Part shown: positions 33,828 to 35,791 of the stretch, in pieces
Numbering within the stretch: the first letter of the stretch is position 1
Layout of the letters: the number at the start of each line of letters is the position of its first letter
Assembly (NCBI GenBank): GCA_009917405.1
Contig: QZED01000019.1
Location: 1 to 35,791 of the forward strand
Direction of reading: 5' to 3'
Origin: a bacterium c-19
GTDB taxonomy: Bacteria; Bacillota_I; Bacilli_A; Erysipelotrichales; Erysipelotrichaceae
DNA: 35,791 bases
Made by a program: the position numbers and the translations under genes
Notes under the pieces: model-generated
The model's input: the letters and a program-made list of their open reading frames with translations, nothing else
The model's database searches: none
What the model was told of the DNA's origin: nothing

Positions 33828-33863
33828 AATAATTATGTAGTCTTTTACTACTACATGATTATT
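33828..33863 (+). promoter_or_regulatory. 14-bp near-perfect inverted repeat before the right-edge surface gene
   Basis: AATAATTATGTAGT (33828-33841) and ACTACATGATTATT (33850-33863) pair with a single T-G wobble across an 8-base loop. A possible -10 (TATAAA, 33873-33878) lies just after it, so it may cover the -35 as an operator or form an mRNA hairpin. Confidence 0.55.
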
Positions 33864-33899
33864 GAATAAGTTTATAAAAGATAGGAAAGGATGAGGAAT

Positions 33900-35791
33900 A
33901 TGAAAAAGATAGGGTATCTTATCAGTATCTTAGCGTTAGTGGTAATCAGTATACCGATACTTAACATAAATAATGATAAGATAAGTGCCGCCACGAATTA
34001 TGCGGCAGGTAAAAAGGTATATGTTGGAAACGATACCTATACCGTAATTGATTCAAACACAATGACTTTACTAAAGAACACTGCGACTGATGCAGGTGAA
34101 GTAACATGGAATGATGCAGTGGCTTCTTTAGATACATTGGCAGATAATTACGGTGAATTAGGAAGTAAAGCAGTGTCGGGAAAATTTACATTGCCTACAG
34201 CTTCAGATTTAACACCGGTAACAAACACGGATCAAACGTCATTGGTTAATATTGATCCGATAAGTACAGATTGGTGGCTTGGTGATGCTTCTGTGTATAA
34301 TCGCAGTAAGTTTGTTGGGGCAAATACGAATTCTTTAGTTGCGGACACGCCTGTTATAAAAAACATCGTCAGTCCCGATAAAACTACATGTTCATTGAAT
34401 CAAACAGTCATTGAGCAAGGTAAAAAACCTACTGCTGCGGAGAAGGATAAGGATTTAACTTATAATAAACCGATTATTATCGCAGAATTACGTTTAAACA
34501 ATAATCCGATTACAATATCCTACTGTTTAAACGATATATGTAATAGCGGCTATCATACCAACTTTAGCGAAAGCATATCACTGCAAGTAAACGGTACGAC
34601 ACCGCCTTCCGCTCAGCTTATAAACAATTTTAAACCTGAATATCATATATTCTATTATTTACTTACCGAAAATGGCGGAGATGAATATTTAAACCAATGT
34701 ATCGGGAATGGTTCAAAAATCGGAAACACTCCGATGCCGGCAGGCTCTGTTTGTCCTAATGATTCGTCATTAACTTTTGATCAAGGGATCGAAATACCCG
34801 GCGAAGTAAATAAGATTTTCAAGTGGGATTTAGTTGAAAAGTTGCCCGGTATCGCCGGTTACTATGGTTATGTTCCTGTGGATAAAGGCTCAACAACTTA
34901 TATTATAAACAAAGTAGAAAAAAGTGATGAAACGGAACCGGCTACTTGCCCCGGACTTGATCGTCCCGCCGGTACCTCATCAGTAAGACCTCTGCTTACT
35001 TTAGATAAAAGCAAGATTGCTTATTCAAGTAATGCGAAACCATCGTTTGACAGTAATGCAAGCTTAACGAATGCTGTACCGGTTGTTGACGGTAATAATG
35101 CTTATCTTTCACTTATTGATTCTGATTTAGGTATTACGCTTGATTCCACTAATTCCAATGTGAGCGGAAACAAGCTGAAAGCGAAAAGAGAACATCCACT
35201 TGTCTCTATCCCTGTTTCTTTAAGCGGTACGACTTCAGGTTCTCGCTATGTCAGTGCGGTTGCGGAAACGAATAACGGTATTAGATATAATGTTTTAGGT
35301 CAAGTAAACGGTTCTAAAGGTACTGTTCAACTTGATTTAACCTCATTAAAAGATTTTCAAACAACGAATGAATTCAATGTCACCCTTTATCAAGAAGTAG
35401 ATGAAGGTACGAATACTACTTATCGCGGTAACGGAAAAGAAATCACGATTGAAATAGAAGCAGCTCCTATTACAGATATTTCTTTCGCTACTAACTATCC
35501 AAGCGGTAACTCGGAATGGTCTGAGGGTGATGCAGGGATTACTACTGCCGGTGATATTGTCGGTTCCTTCTCTTTCACAGGCGGTACGAGCGGTACAGTT
35601 GATCCTACAAGCGGTAAGGATTATCAGAAATATGAAATCGTTGATTCTTCAGGTAATCCAATCTCCAATTCTAACTTCAGAATCAATAATAATGAATTGA
35701 TTCTAAAACAGAAGCTGACAGAAGGAAGCTATACCTTTTATGTAAAAGTGACTGATAATGCGAATGAAACCTTTAAGAAAGAGATCACGAT
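33900..35791 (+). CDS. Large exported surface protein, N-terminal 630 codons (3' truncated by window end)
   Basis: The frame opens at the ATG at 33900 (GATGAGGAAT before it, AGGAAAGG further up) and has no stop to the window end. The product begins with a signal peptide, MKKIGYLISILALVVISIPI, probably cut near KISAATNY. The mature part is Thr/Ser/Asn/Gly-rich, with few Cys, and looks like successive beta-sandwich modules. Near the visible end, FRINNNELILKQKLTEGSYT followed by FYVKVTDNANETFKKEIT has the form of a cadherin-like repeat (calcium-stabilised). A DWWLGDASVYN motif occurs about 120 residues in. I do not recognise the whole family. It is probably an adhesin or wall protein; the anchor would lie outside the window. 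Confidence 0.85.
   Translation, partial: MKKIGYLISILALVVISIPILNINNDKISAATNYAAGKKVYVGNDTYTVIDSNTMTLLKNTATDAGEVTWNDAVASLDTLADNYGELGSKAVSGKFTLPTASDLTPVTNTDQTSLVNIDPISTDWWLGDASVYNRSKFVGANTNSLVADTPVIKNIVSPDKTTCSLNQTVIEQGKKPTAAEKDKDLTYNKPIIIAELRLNNNPITISYCLNDICNSGYHTNFSESISLQVNGTTPPSAQLINNFKPEYHIFYYLLTENGGDEYLNQCIGNGSKIGNTPMPAGSVCPNDSSLTFDQGIEIPGEVNKIFKWDLVEKLPGIAGYYGYVPVDKGSTTYIINKVEKSDETEPATCPGLDRPAGTSSVRPLLTLDKSKIAYSSNAKPSFDSNASLTNAVPVVDGNNAYLSLIDSDLGITLDSTNSNVSGNKLKAKREHPLVSIPVSLSGTTSGSRYVSAVAETNNGIRYNVLGQVNGSKGTVQLDLTSLKDFQTTNEFNVTLYQEVDEGTNTTYRGNGKEITIEIEAAPITDISFATNYPSGNSEWSEGDAGITTAGDIVGSFSFTGGTSGTVDPTSGKDYQKYEIVDSSGNPISNSNFRINNNELILKQKLTEGSYTFYVKVTDNANETFKKEIT

Overview
The window looks like chromosomal DNA of a low-GC Gram-positive bacterium, most likely an Erysipelotrichaceae-type Firmicute. 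The evidence is AGGAGG-type ribosome binding sites, TTGxxx-N17-TATAAT promoters, U-tract terminators after most transcription units, a secA-prfB pair of Bacillus order with an RF2 programmed frameshift, a RexAB-style AddAB enzyme, and surface proteins with Gram-positive signals at both edges. The assignment is inferred from gene content; no rRNA, tRNA or marker-gene comparison was possible.

Layout. (i) 1-2800: the C-terminus of a calcium-repeat surface protein, then a three-gene unit of a small secreted His/Gly-rich protein, an ECF sigma factor and an RsgI-like membrane anti-sigma factor. (ii) 3128-8893: housekeeping block secA-prfB, mnmE and a TatD-family hydrolase. (iii) 8968-15782: a thioredoxin-fold ArsC/Spx-family protein (minus), a large RND transporter with an inserted coiled coil, an acidic single-pass coiled-coil membrane protein, a small exported protein and a GNAT acetyltransferase (both minus). 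(iv) 16023-22985: a tightly coupled repair operon, addB-addA-DUF5662-tag. (v) 23174-25927: a homodimer-type ABC exporter (minus) and a Cof-type HAD phosphatase. (vi) 26161-30796: glgB, with a histone-H1-like basic tail, and glgP. (vii) 30979-32037: an Rpn-family PD-(D/E)XK nuclease whose 3' part carries its own promoter, ribosome binding site and in-frame start. (viii) 32038-35791: a 629-base gene-free stretch with a candidate independent small RNA on the minus strand, a membrane-tethered ECF sigma factor, and the N-terminal 630 codons of a large exported surface protein that runs off the window.

The most interesting signals are four. The Rpn gene has the gene-within-a-gene architecture (nuclease plus short intragenic inhibitor, with four-residue repeats) described for Rpn toxin-antitoxin anti-phage systems. 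The orphan RNA at 32213-32311 has its own promoter, a two-stem body and a terminator, and matches no family I recognise. A perfect 11-bp hairpin ends two bases before the RF2 frameshift codon. The left-edge unit pairs an ECF sigma factor with an RsgI/SEAL-type receptor and a His-rich exported partner. Several genes end in strong hairpin terminators, one of which (8865-8906) serves two convergent genes.
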